Of a DNA stretch of 64,000 nucleotides, positions 28,030-37,063 are shown piece by piece. This stretch comes from Polynucleobacter meluiroseus (GTDB lineage Bacteria > Pseudomonadota > Gammaproteobacteria > Burkholderiales > Burkholderiaceae): contig CAMDUR010000003.1 in assembly GCA_945879115.1 (NCBI GenBank), positions 36,003 through 100,002 on the forward strand, given 5' to 3'. How positions within the stretch are numbered: the first letter of the stretch is position 1; each line of letters opens with the position of its first letter. The notes under the pieces are model-generated. The model made no database searches. It was given only the letters and a program-made list of their open reading frames with translations, and had not been told where the DNA came from. Both the position numbers and the translations under genes were made by a program.

Positions 28030-29997
28030 CTACTTTCTTCTTGCTTCTGCCACACCTTTTACTTCCATCAGGGCAGCCATGGCAGTCTTTAAACCATCCG
28101 TTGATGGGATCTCAATGGTGAACTGCATACTTGCTAAGCCTTTACGTGACTGTGTCTTAACACCTGTGACATTGATTTTCAAACGAGAAAACACTTCTGA
28201 GATATCTTTTAGTAAACCTTGGCGATCAAGAGCCATGAGAGCTATGTCAACTGGGAATAATGCTTTACTAGTGCTTTGGGACTGAAGACCCCATTCAGTG
28301 AGAACAACTCGCTCTGGGGCTCTTGCTAATAACTGCTTAAAAGTACCGCAATCTATTCTATGTATCGATACCCCTCGACCACGCGTCACAAAACCACTGA
28401 TGGGGTCAGGTGGCACAGGTCGGCAGCAGCGTGATAGCTGAGTCAATAGAGAATCAACGCCAACAACCAATACACCGCCATGAGTCGACTTGGCTCTACT
28501 TTTACGCAAAATGATGTCAGGAAGTTCAGCTTTGGGAATTTCAGTCCCGGCATCTTCTTTGGGATTATCTTTGTGGGAGTCCTTTACAACTTCACGACCA
28601 CCCTCTTGCTCTGCTTGCTGAGCCGTGAACCACGCCCTTACTTTCGAGCGTGCTCGGTGGCTCGCTAAGTAACCACGCTCAAGATTTAACCAATCCATAG
28701 AGGGACCACCCAACTTGACTGAAATAATGTCAACGGTTTGTCCATTCTTTAAACGCGTATCCAACGGCACCATCGCACCATCAATACGTGCGCCACGACA
28801 ACGGTGACCTAAATCTGTATGTACAGAATATGCAAAATCAATCGGCGTAGATCCCTGCTCCAAAGGCACTACTTGGCCAAGCGGGGTTAAAACATAAATG
28901 TGATCATCGAGATCTTGGCTCTTTAATTGATCCCAAGCATCTTCTTTCCAAGCAATTAATTGTCTGGCCCAAGCAATCCTCTGATCGTATTCATCTTTTG
29001 CACTGACTGTGCCTGCATAACCTTGCTTACCAGCTTCTTTGTAACGCCAGTGGGCAGCCAAACCATACTCAGCCTGTTGATGCATGTCATGAGTTCTCAC
29101 TTGAACCTCAAAGGCAACCCCTTCAGAATCCATCACAACCGTATGTAAAGATTGATAACCGTTTGGTTTAGGTCTTGCGATGTAATCGTCAAATTCTTTT
29201 GGAATGGGTTGCCACACATGATGAACAATACCCAAGGCTGCGTAACAATCTTTAACATCATTTACTAAAATTCTAAAAGCTCTAACGTCGTAGAGCTGCG
29301 CAAAGTCTAAAGCCTTGCCTTGCATTTTTTTCCAAATACTATAAATATGTTTTGGGCGTCCTTGAACATCAGAAGTAACGTTAGCAATTTTTAACTCTTC
29401 TTCTAATCGACCAATGATGTGTCCAACAAAATCTTCTCGCTCGACTCTTTTAGAGTCGAGTAATTTAGCAATCTGTTTATAGGTGTCAGGCGCCAAGCAG
29501 CGGAATGCCAAGTCTTCCATTTCCCATTTGATTTGCCAAATACCTAAACGATTCGCAAGCGCTGCATCAACATCCAAAATGTTTTGCGCCCAAGATGCCT
29601 CAGTATTAATTCTTTGAGCAGTCACCCAGCGCAAGGTTTGAACTACTGAGGCTAAATGCAATAAGACAACTCGCAAGTCATGTGCAAATGCCAAAAGCAT
29701 TTTTCTTAGCACTTCAACTTGAGCTTGAGCACTTTGACCTAGCTGACTGGATGATTGCTTAGCAATTTTTATTTGGGCCGCTTTTAGACCCCGATAGCCT
29801 AAAACTAATTGAGCGACCTCTTGACCCAACTGTTTTTCCAAAGCTTCTTTATTGAGAGCTGAATCCAAATGCTTAGCTGCTACGCAGCTAGCTTCATCAA
29901 GCCTCAGTGATTGAAGAATCTCTTGCACACCTTGGGCATGTGCTTCTGGATCTTCACCAAATAATGAATCTGAATTAACTAAAGAACTCACGGGCAA
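28030..29997 (-). CDS. relA: (p)ppGpp synthetase RelA type
   Basis: Stringent-response alarmone synthetase of the Rel/Spo family, 655 residues, shorter than E. coli RelA (~744). The N-terminal pseudo-hydrolase region keeps the helices (LRKMLLAFAHDLRVVLLHLASVVQTLR) but shows no HDxxED catalytic motif, so it should only synthesise. The synthetase domain has the GTP/ATP-binding segment YIARPKPNGYQSLHTVV and EVQVRTHDMHQQAEYGLAAHWRYKE. TGS (LTPLGQVVPLEQGSTPIDFAY), a Cys-containing zinc-finger-like region (RCCRPVPPDPISGFVTRGRGVSIHRIDC) and a C-terminal ACT domain follow. Its start overlaps the preceding hydrolase gene by 23 bp. Confidence 0.93.
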   Translation of the reverse strand: MPVSSLVNSDSLFGEDPEAHAQGVQEILQSLRLDEASCVAAKHLDSALNKEALEKQLGQEVAQLVLGYRGLKAAQIKIAKQSSSQLGQSAQAQVEVLRKMLLAFAHDLRVVLLHLASVVQTLRWVTAQRINTEASWAQNILDVDAALANRLGIWQIKWEMEDLAFRCLAPDTYKQIAKLLDSKRVEREDFVGHIIGRLEEELKIANVTSDVQGRPKHIYSIWKKMQGKALDFAQLYDVRAFRILVNDVKDCYAALGIVHHVWQPIPKEFDDYIARPKPNGYQSLHTVVMDSEGVAFEVQVRTHDMHQQAEYGLAAHWRYKEAGKQGYAGTVSAKDEYDQRIAWARQLIAWKEDAWDQLKSQDLDDHIYVLTPLGQVVPLEQGSTPIDFAYSVHTDLGHRCRGARIDGAMVPLDTRLKNGQTVDIISVKLGGPSMDWLNLERGYLASHRARSKVRAWFTAQQAEQEGGREVVKDSHKDNPKEDAGTEIPKAELPDIILRKSRAKSTHGGVLVVGVDSLLTQLSRCCRPVPPDPISGFVTRGRGVSIHRIDCGTFKQLLARAPERVVLTEWGLQSQSTSKALFPVDIALMALDRQGLLKDISEVFSRLKINVTGVKTQSRKGLASMQFTIEIPSTDGLKTAMAALMEVKGVAEARRK

Positions 29998-31042
29998 TCG
30001 CTACCTGTTCTGGCGTTATAAATGCGGGCGCATGCCCAACCCCGGGAATCTCTATGCTTCTCGTGCGCGGACGACGACGACACATTTCAGTAACAGTTTT
30101 CGCAGATAGCAAATCAGAATCCGCCCCGCGAACAATCAACATGTCTGCCTGGATGGCATCAAAGGCTTTCCAAGTCATCATCTCACCCATAACTGCCATG
30201 ACTTTATTCATTGCGGCAAATGGTTTTGAAATATCTGGGTCATAGTGGACTTTCCATCCTGAACCATCTTGAACCAAGTGAGGGCCGTTGTAATCTCTCC
30301 ATTGCTCAAGTGTGAAATTACCAAAAGGAGCACAAATACGATTAAGGTAAATCAGCCCTTCTTCTTTGGTCGCAAAATGCAATGGCTTACCGACATAATC
30401 ACCCAAACGTTTCAGAGACTCTGGCTCTATCCTTGGGCCAACATCATTGATGATCATCTTGCGAATAGGTGAATGTTCTTGGCTGGCCATAAAGATACCA
30501 ATCAGGCCGCCCATCGAAGTGCCGAACCAGTCCACTTTCTGAACACCTAATCTATTGACTAGAGCCGACATATCAGCCACATATTGCGGTAAACCATAAA
30601 GCATGGGGTTATCCAACCAATCCGAATCTCCCCGTCCCACAACATCCGGACAAATCACTCGATAGCGATCACTCATCGCTTTTGCAAGGACATTAAAGTC
30701 GCTACCGCGGCGCGTTAAACCATGAACACAAATTAAAACATTTTGATTATCGGAGTCACCCCACTCGTGATAAGCCACTCGATGTGAGCCGGATGAACTG
30801 ACACATTGAACATAATGAATTTGAGAAAGAAGATCCTGGGGTCTTACTGATTCTTCGGTAGGAATTACTTGGGTAGCATCTTTTAAAGCGGCAACCGTTG
30901 ATGATTCTTTTGATACTGTTAGTTCTTTTGATACCTTTAGTTCTGTTGATTCTTGCGAAGAGTTCGGTGTAACAGCAGCGCCTGATACATCAGATCTGAA
31001 ATTTATTAATTTCTTTAGAAGATTTTTTAAGCCTTCCAACAT
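29975..31042 (-). CDS. Alpha/beta hydrolase coupled to 3-hydroxybutyrate dehydrogenase
   Basis: About 355 residues. A variable N-terminal ~85 residues (Ser/Thr/Val-rich) precede the hydrolase fold: VLICVHGLTRRGSDFNVLA (oxyanion region), nucleophile elbow WFGTSMGGLIGIFMA and a C-terminal VGHAPAF His. The start at 31042 (MLEGLKNLLKK) overlaps the bdhA stop as TAATG, implying translational coupling. Because bdhA handles 3-hydroxybutyrate, an esterase acting on 3-hydroxybutyrate oligomers or esters is plausible, but this is inference; the family includes many other activities. The gene runs 23 bp into relA. Confidence 0.8.
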   Translation of the reverse strand: MLEGLKNLLKKLINFRSDVSGAAVTPNSSQESTELKVSKELTVSKESSTVAALKDATQVIPTEESVRPQDLLSQIHYVQCVSSSGSHRVAYHEWGDSDNQNVLICVHGLTRRGSDFNVLAKAMSDRYRVICPDVVGRGDSDWLDNPMLYGLPQYVADMSALVNRLGVQKVDWFGTSMGGLIGIFMASQEHSPIRKMIINDVGPRIEPESLKRLGDYVGKPLHFATKEEGLIYLNRICAPFGNFTLEQWRDYNGPHLVQDGSGWKVHYDPDISKPFAAMNKVMAVMGEMMTWKAFDAIQADMLIVRGADSDLLSAKTVTEMCRRRPRTRSIEIPGVGHAPAFITPEQVAIAREFFS

Positions 31043-31821
31043 TACTGAGCCGCCCAACCACCGTCCATATTCCAAGCCACACCTCGTATTTGAGTGGCTG
31101 CTGGACTACAGAAGAAAACCGCTAAAGCTGCCAATTGCTCAGGCGTCACAAATTCACCAGAAGGTTGTTTTTCAGAAAGCAATAATTTTTTAGCTTCTTC
31201 ATTACTTACTTTTTCTTTTTCAGCTCTTGCATCGACTTGCTTTTGTACAAGGGGGGTCAATACCCAACCTGGACAAATGGCATTGCAAGTAATACCTGTT
31301 TGAGCAGTCTCTAAGGCTGTCACTTTAGTCAATCCAACAATGCCGTGCTTGGCTGCAACGTATGCTGATTTTTGAGCAGATGCTACTAAACCATGTACTG
31401 AAGCCATGTTAATGATGCGCCCCCAATTACGTTGCCTCATGACAGGCATTGCTAAACGCGTTGTGTGAAAGGCAGAAGTTAAATTAATAGCAATGATGGC
31501 GTCCCAACGATCAACAGGAAAGTCTTCAATATTGGCTACATGCTGAATGCCAGCGTTATTAACCAAAATATCAACGCCACCAAAGCGCTTGTCAGCGAAC
31601 TTCATCATGTCTTCAATCTCTGAAGCCTTACTCATATCAGCACCGTGATATGCCACTTCTACGCCCAAGGCTTTAACTTGAGCAATAGCCGCATCCTTTT
31701 CACCGAAGCCATTCATGATGATATTGGCACCTTGTTCTGCAAGAGCGATAGCAATACCTAAACCAATACCGCTGGTTGAACCAGTTACAAGCGCTGTTTT
31801 ACCTTCTAGCATTTTCATCAT
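31042..31821 (-). CDS. bdhA: 3-hydroxybutyrate dehydrogenase
   Basis: Short-chain dehydrogenase, 259 residues, oxidising (R)-3-hydroxybutyrate to acetoacetate with NAD. NAD-binding TGSTSGIGLGIA, NNAGIQHV, catalytic Ser-Tyr-Lys (NMASVHGLVAS, SAYVAAKHGIVGLTK), and the family's C-terminal VRGVAWNMDGGW-like ending (IRGVAWNMDGGWAAQ). The VASAQKSAYVAAKHG and TCNAICPGWVLTPLVQKQV segments are typical of bacterial 3-HB dehydrogenases. An AGGAG element precedes the first of three close ATGs. The scoA-scoB CoA-transferase lies nearby upstream, completing acetoacetate activation. Confidence 0.92.
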   Translation of the reverse strand: MMKMLEGKTALVTGSTSGIGLGIAIALAEQGANIIMNGFGEKDAAIAQVKALGVEVAYHGADMSKASEIEDMMKFADKRFGGVDILVNNAGIQHVANIEDFPVDRWDAIIAINLTSAFHTTRLAMPVMRQRNWGRIINMASVHGLVASAQKSAYVAAKHGIVGLTKVTALETAQTGITCNAICPGWVLTPLVQKQVDARAEKEKVSNEEAKKLLLSEKQPSGEFVTPEQLAALAVFFCSPAATQIRGVAWNMDGGWAAQ

Positions 31822-31877
31822 TCTGATGACTCCTGTTATTTATTACTTGTTGCAGTTTACTTATTGCGTTAGTTCAA

Positions 31878-32786
31878 TTAACTTGGCATTTCAGGTTGTA
31901 TCGTGACGTGGTCAATATCATGCTTTTCTCTGAGCATTTGATTAATGCGCTCCAATGTCTCTGGCCAATCTTGAAGGTCGCGCACTTCCACATGACCAAT
32001 CAATGCAGGATGACCTGGCGTCATTTCCCAAACGTGCAAGTCATGAACCGCTAATACTCCTTGGATCTTAGCAAGATCTTGGCCCACTGAAACATAGTCA
32101 ATGTGGTGTGGCACACCCTCCATCAGAAAGTGATACGACTCTCTTAATACATCGGATGTTGAGCGAAGTACTAAGACGCATACAAACAAAGATAGTATTG
32201 GGTCAATTGGCATCCAGCCGGTAAAGTGAATCACTAAGCCAGCAATCAAAGCAGCAACTGATCCTAATAAGTCACCCATCACATGAACCAAAGCTGCTTT
32301 GGTATTAACGCTTTTTTTGTCTTTGGATAGAACCCAAGCAACAATAATGTTGATGGCCAACCCAATGATGGCTACGATCGTGACAGTCAGCCCTTTAACT
32401 TCATGTGGATCTCTAAATCTTGTTAACGCTTCATAAGCAATCCAGGCAACCAACAGCAACATGGCCAAACCATTGATGAATGCGGCCAACGACTCTGCTC
32501 TACCAAAGCCAAATGAATGTTTTGCTGATGGTGGTCGCTTGGCAATGATTTGAGCTAGAAGCGCCAAACCCAATGCCACGGCATCAGTCACCATATGGCC
32601 TGCATCAGAAATCAAGGCTAAAGAATTAGCCCAAAAACCTGCAAAAGCCTCAATGCCAGCAAATGTAAAAGTTAATAAAACTGCTATTAGTAAGATAGAT
32701 TTATTGTGTTCTTCTCGATAATGAAGATGTTTTGCGTCTCCCCTCTTGTGGGCATGCAAGTAATTAGGAGGACGCGTTGAGCTCAT
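31878..32786 (-). CDS. Cation diffusion facilitator metal exporter
   Basis: CDF-family exporter (CzcD/ZitB type), about 302 residues. Six membrane segments with the zinc-site pattern HMVTDAVALGLALLA (HxxxD, helix 2) and HVMGDLLGSVAALIAG (HxxxD, helix 5), plus a cytoplasmic C-terminal domain with HDLHVWEMTPGHPALIGHVEV. Zn, Cd or Co are likely substrates. The start at 32786 overlaps the scoB stop as TGATG, so it is probably translated with scoAB even though the functions look unrelated; the longer frame to 32813 would extend into scoB. Confidence 0.93.
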   Translation of the reverse strand: MSSTRPPNYLHAHKRGDAKHLHYREEHNKSILLIAVLLTFTFAGIEAFAGFWANSLALISDAGHMVTDAVALGLALLAQIIAKRPPSAKHSFGFGRAESLAAFINGLAMLLLVAWIAYEALTRFRDPHEVKGLTVTIVAIIGLAINIIVAWVLSKDKKSVNTKAALVHVMGDLLGSVAALIAGLVIHFTGWMPIDPILSLFVCVLVLRSTSDVLRESYHFLMEGVPHHIDYVSVGQDLAKIQGVLAVHDLHVWEMTPGHPALIGHVEVRDLQDWPETLERINQMLREKHDIDHVTIQPEMPS

Positions 32787-33436
32787 CAGAGAGCGCTTGT
32801 ATCTAGTTTGCAACCAGTCTTAGCCACAACCTCTTCTTTGGTAACACCTGTTGCTAACTCTAATAATTTCATACCATTGGGAGTGATATCGATCACAGCT
32901 AAATCAGTAATGATCCTACTTACTACGCCAACACCTGTTAGTGGGAGCGTGCACTTAGGCAAAATCTTAATATCTTCGGTGCCATCTTTTTTCTTAGCCA
33001 CGTGTTCCATTAAGACCACCACGTGTTTAACGCCAGCGACCAAGTCCATTGCGCCGCCCATACCTTTGACCATCTTGCCCGGAATCATCCAATTAGCTAA
33101 ATCACCAAACTCACTAACTTGCATCGCTCCTAAAATAGCAATGTTAATTTTTCCTGCACGAATCATTCCAAATGAATCTGCTGATGAAAAAATTGCAGAG
33201 CCGGGTAAAGTTGTAATTGTTTGTTTACCAGCGTTAATCAGATCAGCATCGACTTGATCTTCAGTTGGAAATCTGCCAATACCTAATAAACCATTTTCTG
33301 ATTGCAACCAAACTTCCATATCAGCCGGCACATGATTGGCAACCAAAGTTGGTAATCCAATACCCAAATTAACGTAGTAACCATCTTTTAATTCTTTTGC
33401 TGCTCGAGCAGCCATCTCGTCACGATTCCATGCCAT
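32786..33436 (-). CDS. scoB: 3-oxoacid CoA-transferase subunit B
   Basis: Small subunit of succinyl-CoA:3-ketoacid CoA-transferase (or acetate/acetoacetate CoA-transferase), 216 residues. [15 protein letters not shown] and the catalytic Glu segment [11 protein letters not shown] are present, as is [19 protein letters not shown]. With subunit A it activates acetoacetate formed by 3-hydroxybutyrate dehydrogenase. AAGGAG ribosome-binding site; 12 bp after scoA. Confidence 0.95.
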   Translation of the reverse strand: MAWNRDEMAARAAKELKDGYYVNLGIGLPTLVANHVPADMEVWLQSENGLLGIGRFPTEDQVDADLINAGKQTITTLPGSAIFSSADSFGMIRAGKINIAILGAMQVSEFGDLANWMIPGKMVKGMGGAMDLVAGVKHVVVLMEHVAKKKDGTEDIKILPKCTLPLTGVGVVSRIITDLAVIDITPNGMKLLELATGVTKEEVVAKTGCKLDTSAL

Positions 33437-33448
33437 GATTTTTGCTCC

Positions 33449-34147
33449 TTAAGCTTGAGTAACAGTGCGCTGTTCAATGCGCTTCTCTGGGTTCTTGTTC
33501 AGCACAATTCTGTGGACATAAATACTTGGGGTGTGAACATCAGCTGGTTCAAAGCTGCCGTTCTCAACAATCTCTTCCACTTCTACAACGGTAATCTTGC
33601 CCGCCATGGCGCACATGGGATTGAAGTTTCTGGCTGTATGGCGATAGATGAGATTACCCGCTTTATCTGCCTTCCATGCTTTTACCAAAGCAATGTCTGC
33701 GACTAATGCGCGTTCCATCACATACTTCTCGCCATCAAACTCCCGAATCTCTTTGCCATCTGCAACAATCGTACCCACACCTGTTTTAGTAAAAAATGCA
33801 GGAATGCCGCTACCACCAGCTCTTAGTTTTTCAGCAAGAGTTCCTTGAGGGGTGAACTCAAGCTCTAGTTCACCAGCTAAGTATTGACGCTCAAACTCTT
33901 TATTCTCGCCAACATAAGAAGCGATCATTTTTTTGATTTGACGTGTTTCTAATAATTGACCAAGGCCGAAACCATCTACGCCCGCATTATTAGAAATAGC
34001 AGTTAAGTTCTTTGCGCCGTTATCTCGAAGAGCCGCAATTAAAGCTTCTGGAATTCCACATAAGCCAAATCCACCAACGGCGAATGTTTGTCCATCTTTA
34101 ACAATATCAGCTAAAGCTTCTTTAGCTGATCCAAAAACCTTATTCAT
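33449..34147 (-). CDS. scoA: 3-oxoacid CoA-transferase subunit A
   Basis: Large subunit partner of the same transferase, 232 residues. Family segments: [34 protein letters not shown] and [15 protein letters not shown] [13 protein letters not shown] (read here as [26 protein letters not shown]). The ATG at 34147 has AAGGAG six bases upstream; the TTG at 34150 is also possible. First gene of scoA-scoB-CDF. Confidence 0.95.
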   Translation of the reverse strand: MNKVFGSAKEALADIVKDGQTFAVGGFGLCGIPEALIAALRDNGAKNLTAISNNAGVDGFGLGQLLETRQIKKMIASYVGENKEFERQYLAGELELEFTPQGTLAEKLRAGGSGIPAFFTKTGVGTIVADGKEIREFDGEKYVMERALVADIALVKAWKADKAGNLIYRHTARNFNPMCAMAGKITVVEVEEIVENGSFEPADVHTPSIYVHRIVLNKNPEKRIEQRTVTQA

Positions 34148-34384
34148 CAAAAACTCCTTGTTGGATTAAATCCAGATATATGGCTACCGAATTGCACAGT
34201 TATATAGCATCGACTTGACGAGAGCTTGACTTAATTTTAGGCAAACCCTGTAGTTATTCTTTAAAAAAACAGAAAACCATTCAACATCAATGGCTTATAT
34301 TAAACTTTGGGCACTTAAATCTCAAAAAAAATATAAAATAAAAGTCTAAGTACTTAATAGCTTAGCTTATTTTAGAATGGCACC

Positions 34385-36058
34385 ATGAACACTACTCCTG
34401 AAATCCTTTCCCAATTTGGCCCTAGAGAATCTATGGACTATGACGTGGTCATTGTGGGGGGTGGTCCTGCAGGCTTGTCAGCAGCTATTCGATTAAAACA
34501 GCTAGCCTCTGAAAAAGGGGCAGATATAACTGTTTGTGTTCTTGAAAAAGGTTCCGAAGTCGGTGCGCATATTTTGTCAGGTGCTGTCATGGATCCCATC
34601 GGTATTAATGAGCTGATACCTGATTGGAAGAGCAAAGGCGCACCACTCAATACCGCAGTATCTGAAGATCGTTTCATGTTTCTAACAGAAACAAAGTCTT
34701 TAACAACACCCAACTGGCTCTTGCCTGAGTGTTTTCAAAATCACGGTAACTATATTGTGAGTTTGGCAAACTTCACAAGATGGTTAGGTACTGAGGCTGA
34801 AAGTCTTGGCGTTGAAATTTTCCCAGGCTTTGCTGCTGCAGAAATTATTTACGGTCAAAACGGCGAAGTCCTTGGTGTTGCCACTGGCAATATGGGTGTA
34901 GGTAAAGATGGGCAAGTCACTGATCAATTTCAATTAGGTATGGAGTTGCGTGGCAAATACACTTTGTTTGCCGAAGGCTCTCGTGGTCATTTAGGTAAAC
35001 AACTCATTTCTAAATACACTTTAGATGCCAATTGTGATCCACAAAGTTACGGCATTGGCATCAAAGAGTTGTGGGAAATCGATCCGAGCAAACATCAAGA
35101 AGGTCTTGTGATCCATACGGCAGGATGGCCTCTGTCTTCTGATACTTATGGCGGATCTTTTTTATATCATTTAGAAAATAATCAGGTGGCCGTAGGTTTT
35201 GTTGTGGGCTTGTCTTACAGCAATCCCTATCTCAGCCCTTTTGAAGAATTCCAACGTTACAAATTGCATCCATCGATTCGAACCTTCTTTGAAGGCGGCA
35301 AACGTATTAGTTATGGCGCTAGAGCTTTAACGGCGGGCGGCTTAAATAGCTTACCTAAAACAATTTTTCCTGGGGGCGCATTAATTGGCTGTAATGCTGG
35401 CTTCCTTAATGCTTCTCGCATTAAGGGCAGTCATGCTGCTATTAAAACCGGCATGTTGGCCGCTGAGGCTGCTTTCGAAGCTTTACAGGCTGGGCGATCA
35501 GCTGATGAGCTGGATGCCTACCCTGATGCCTTTACAAAGAGTTGGTTGCATACAGAACTTAAAAAAGCGCGTAACTTCAAACCATGGATGTCTAAAGGAC
35601 TTTATCTTGGAACCTTGATGGTTGGAGTTGAGCAAAAGTTATTGGGTGGCAATGTCCCATGGACGATTCATCAAAAGCTTGCTGATCATGAGTGTTTAAA
35701 GCCAGCATCTGAATGCACGCCCATTCAATATCCAAAGCCTGATGGGAAAATTACTTTTGATAAATTATCTTCAGTATTTATTTCTAATACCAATCATGAA
35801 GAAAATCAACCAGCCCATTTAACGCTCAAAGATATCTCAGTCCCAACAAGTATCAATTTACCTTTGTACGATGGTCCAGAGCAACGCTACTGCCCTGCTG
35901 GCGTTTATGAATACATCCCAACGCCTCAAGGTCAACAATTACAGATCAATGCGCAAAATTGTGTTCACTGTAAAACTTGTGACATCAAAGATCCAACCCA
36001 AAATATTATTTGGTTAAACCCCGAAGGTGGCGGCGGTCCTAATTACACGAGCATGTAA
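34385..36058 (+). CDS. Electron transfer flavoprotein-ubiquinone oxidoreductase
   Basis: Membrane-peripheral flavo-iron-sulfur enzyme passing electrons from ETF (fatty-acid and amino-acid oxidation) to ubiquinone; 557 residues. FAD motif DVVIVGGGPAGLSAAIRL at the N-terminus, GCNAGFLNASRIKGSHAAIKTGMLAAEAA, and a C-terminal 4Fe-4S cluster domain (QNCVHCKTCDIKDPTQNI plus an upstream Cys in QRYCPAGVYE). Divergent from scoA across 237 bp in which no gene is visible. The neighbouring ketone-body genes fit an oxidative acyl-CoA lifestyle. Confidence 0.95.
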   Translation: MNTTPEILSQFGPRESMDYDVVIVGGGPAGLSAAIRLKQLASEKGADITVCVLEKGSEVGAHILSGAVMDPIGINELIPDWKSKGAPLNTAVSEDRFMFLTETKSLTTPNWLLPECFQNHGNYIVSLANFTRWLGTEAESLGVEIFPGFAAAEIIYGQNGEVLGVATGNMGVGKDGQVTDQFQLGMELRGKYTLFAEGSRGHLGKQLISKYTLDANCDPQSYGIGIKELWEIDPSKHQEGLVIHTAGWPLSSDTYGGSFLYHLENNQVAVGFVVGLSYSNPYLSPFEEFQRYKLHPSIRTFFEGGKRISYGARALTAGGLNSLPKTIFPGGALIGCNAGFLNASRIKGSHAAIKTGMLAAEAAFEALQAGRSADELDAYPDAFTKSWLHTELKKARNFKPWMSKGLYLGTLMVGVEQKLLGGNVPWTIHQKLADHECLKPASECTPIQYPKPDGKITFDKLSSVFISNTNHEENQPAHLTLKDISVPTSINLPLYDGPEQRYCPAGVYEYIPTPQGQQLQINAQNCVHCKTCDIKDPTQNIIWLNPEGGGGPNYTSM

Positions 36059-36108
36059 CTTTCTTAGTGTAAGGTTTTATCCATCCGTCACATCTCTTCA
36101 AAATCACC

Positions 36109-37056
36109 ATGGCCAAGATAAAACTTTCGCAAATACTTGCTTGTTCTTTATTGGGCATGCTGCTTTCTTCGCCACTTCATGCAAAAGACTTTGTATTTAC
36201 TGCGATTGGTGATCAACCCTATGGCAGCTATGAGCCATTTGTAAAATTGATTCAAAAAATTAATCAACAAACAAATAGTCAATTCACCATACACGTTGGA
36301 GATATTAAAAACGGTGGAAGTGAGTGCTCTGATAAAGTGTTTTCAGATATTAAGAAAATGTTTGATAGCTTTCAAAAGCCATTGATTTATACCCCAGGAG
36401 ACAATGAATGGACTGATTGTCACCGCCAATCTAATGGCTCCTATGAGCCAACGGAAAGATTGGAAAAAATCAGACAAGTATTCTTTAAAGAACCTATTAG
36501 CCTAGGTATTGAATCCATAAAGCTTCAAAGTCAATCGAAGTTAAGCCAGGAGAAATCTGTTTATGTTGAAAATCTCCGCTGGTCGAAAGATAACGTCTTA
36601 TTGATGACTCTTCACCAAGTAGGATCAAATAACAATTTGGATCCTAAAATTCCTGGCGCCATCAAAGAATATGAAACTCGTAATCAAGCCAATATGCAAT
36701 GGCTTGAAAGTGGTTTTACCTTAGCAAAGCAGCAAAATAATTCGGCGATCGTCTTAGCCATGCAGGCAGATACCTTTCATCCAAAAGCTCCGAAAGTATC
36801 AGGATTTAGTGACTTTATAGTCAGTATTGAAAGGTTGGCCCTCGAATTTAAAAAACCAGTTTTATTAATTCAGGGGGATTCTCATGAGTTGATTGTTGAT
36901 CATCCATTGCAACAAATAAATAATCATTCCAATAAAAATATCATTCGCTTAGTCGTTCCCGGTGCAAATTTGACAGAAGCGGTCGAGGTAAAAATTAATT
37001 CGAACAAGAAGGATGCTTCAGAGTTTTTTACTTTTAAAAGATATTCTATTCATTAA
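36109..37056 (+). CDS. Secreted calcineurin-like metallophosphoesterase
   Basis: 315 residues with a Sec signal peptide (MAKIKLSQILACSLLGMLLSSPLHA|KD). The metallophosphoesterase layout is visible: FTAIGDQPYG (first metal Asp), IHVGDIKNGGSEC, the Asn/metal motif TPGDNEWTDCH, and a distal LIQGDSHELIVD. It would act in the periplasm. The substrate is unknown; the sequence is not one of the known alkaline phosphatases. It follows the ETF-QO gene by 50 bp. Confidence 0.75.
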   Translation: MAKIKLSQILACSLLGMLLSSPLHAKDFVFTAIGDQPYGSYEPFVKLIQKINQQTNSQFTIHVGDIKNGGSECSDKVFSDIKKMFDSFQKPLIYTPGDNEWTDCHRQSNGSYEPTERLEKIRQVFFKEPISLGIESIKLQSQSKLSQEKSVYVENLRWSKDNVLLMTLHQVGSNNNLDPKIPGAIKEYETRNQANMQWLESGFTLAKQQNNSAIVLAMQADTFHPKAPKVSGFSDFIVSIERLALEFKKPVLLIQGDSHELIVDHPLQQINNHSNKNIIRLVVPGANLTEAVEVKINSNKKDASEFFTFKRYSIH

Positions 37057-37063
37057 TCTATTG

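Noticed and set aside
27761..28285. 174-codon plus-strand frame across tRNA-Val
   Set aside because: It runs through the antisense of a tRNA, the start of thrS and the end of relA, so it cannot be a real gene.
32808..33257. 149-codon plus-strand frame antisense to scoB
   Set aside because: Antisense to well-conserved CoA-transferase codons with no ribosome-binding site.
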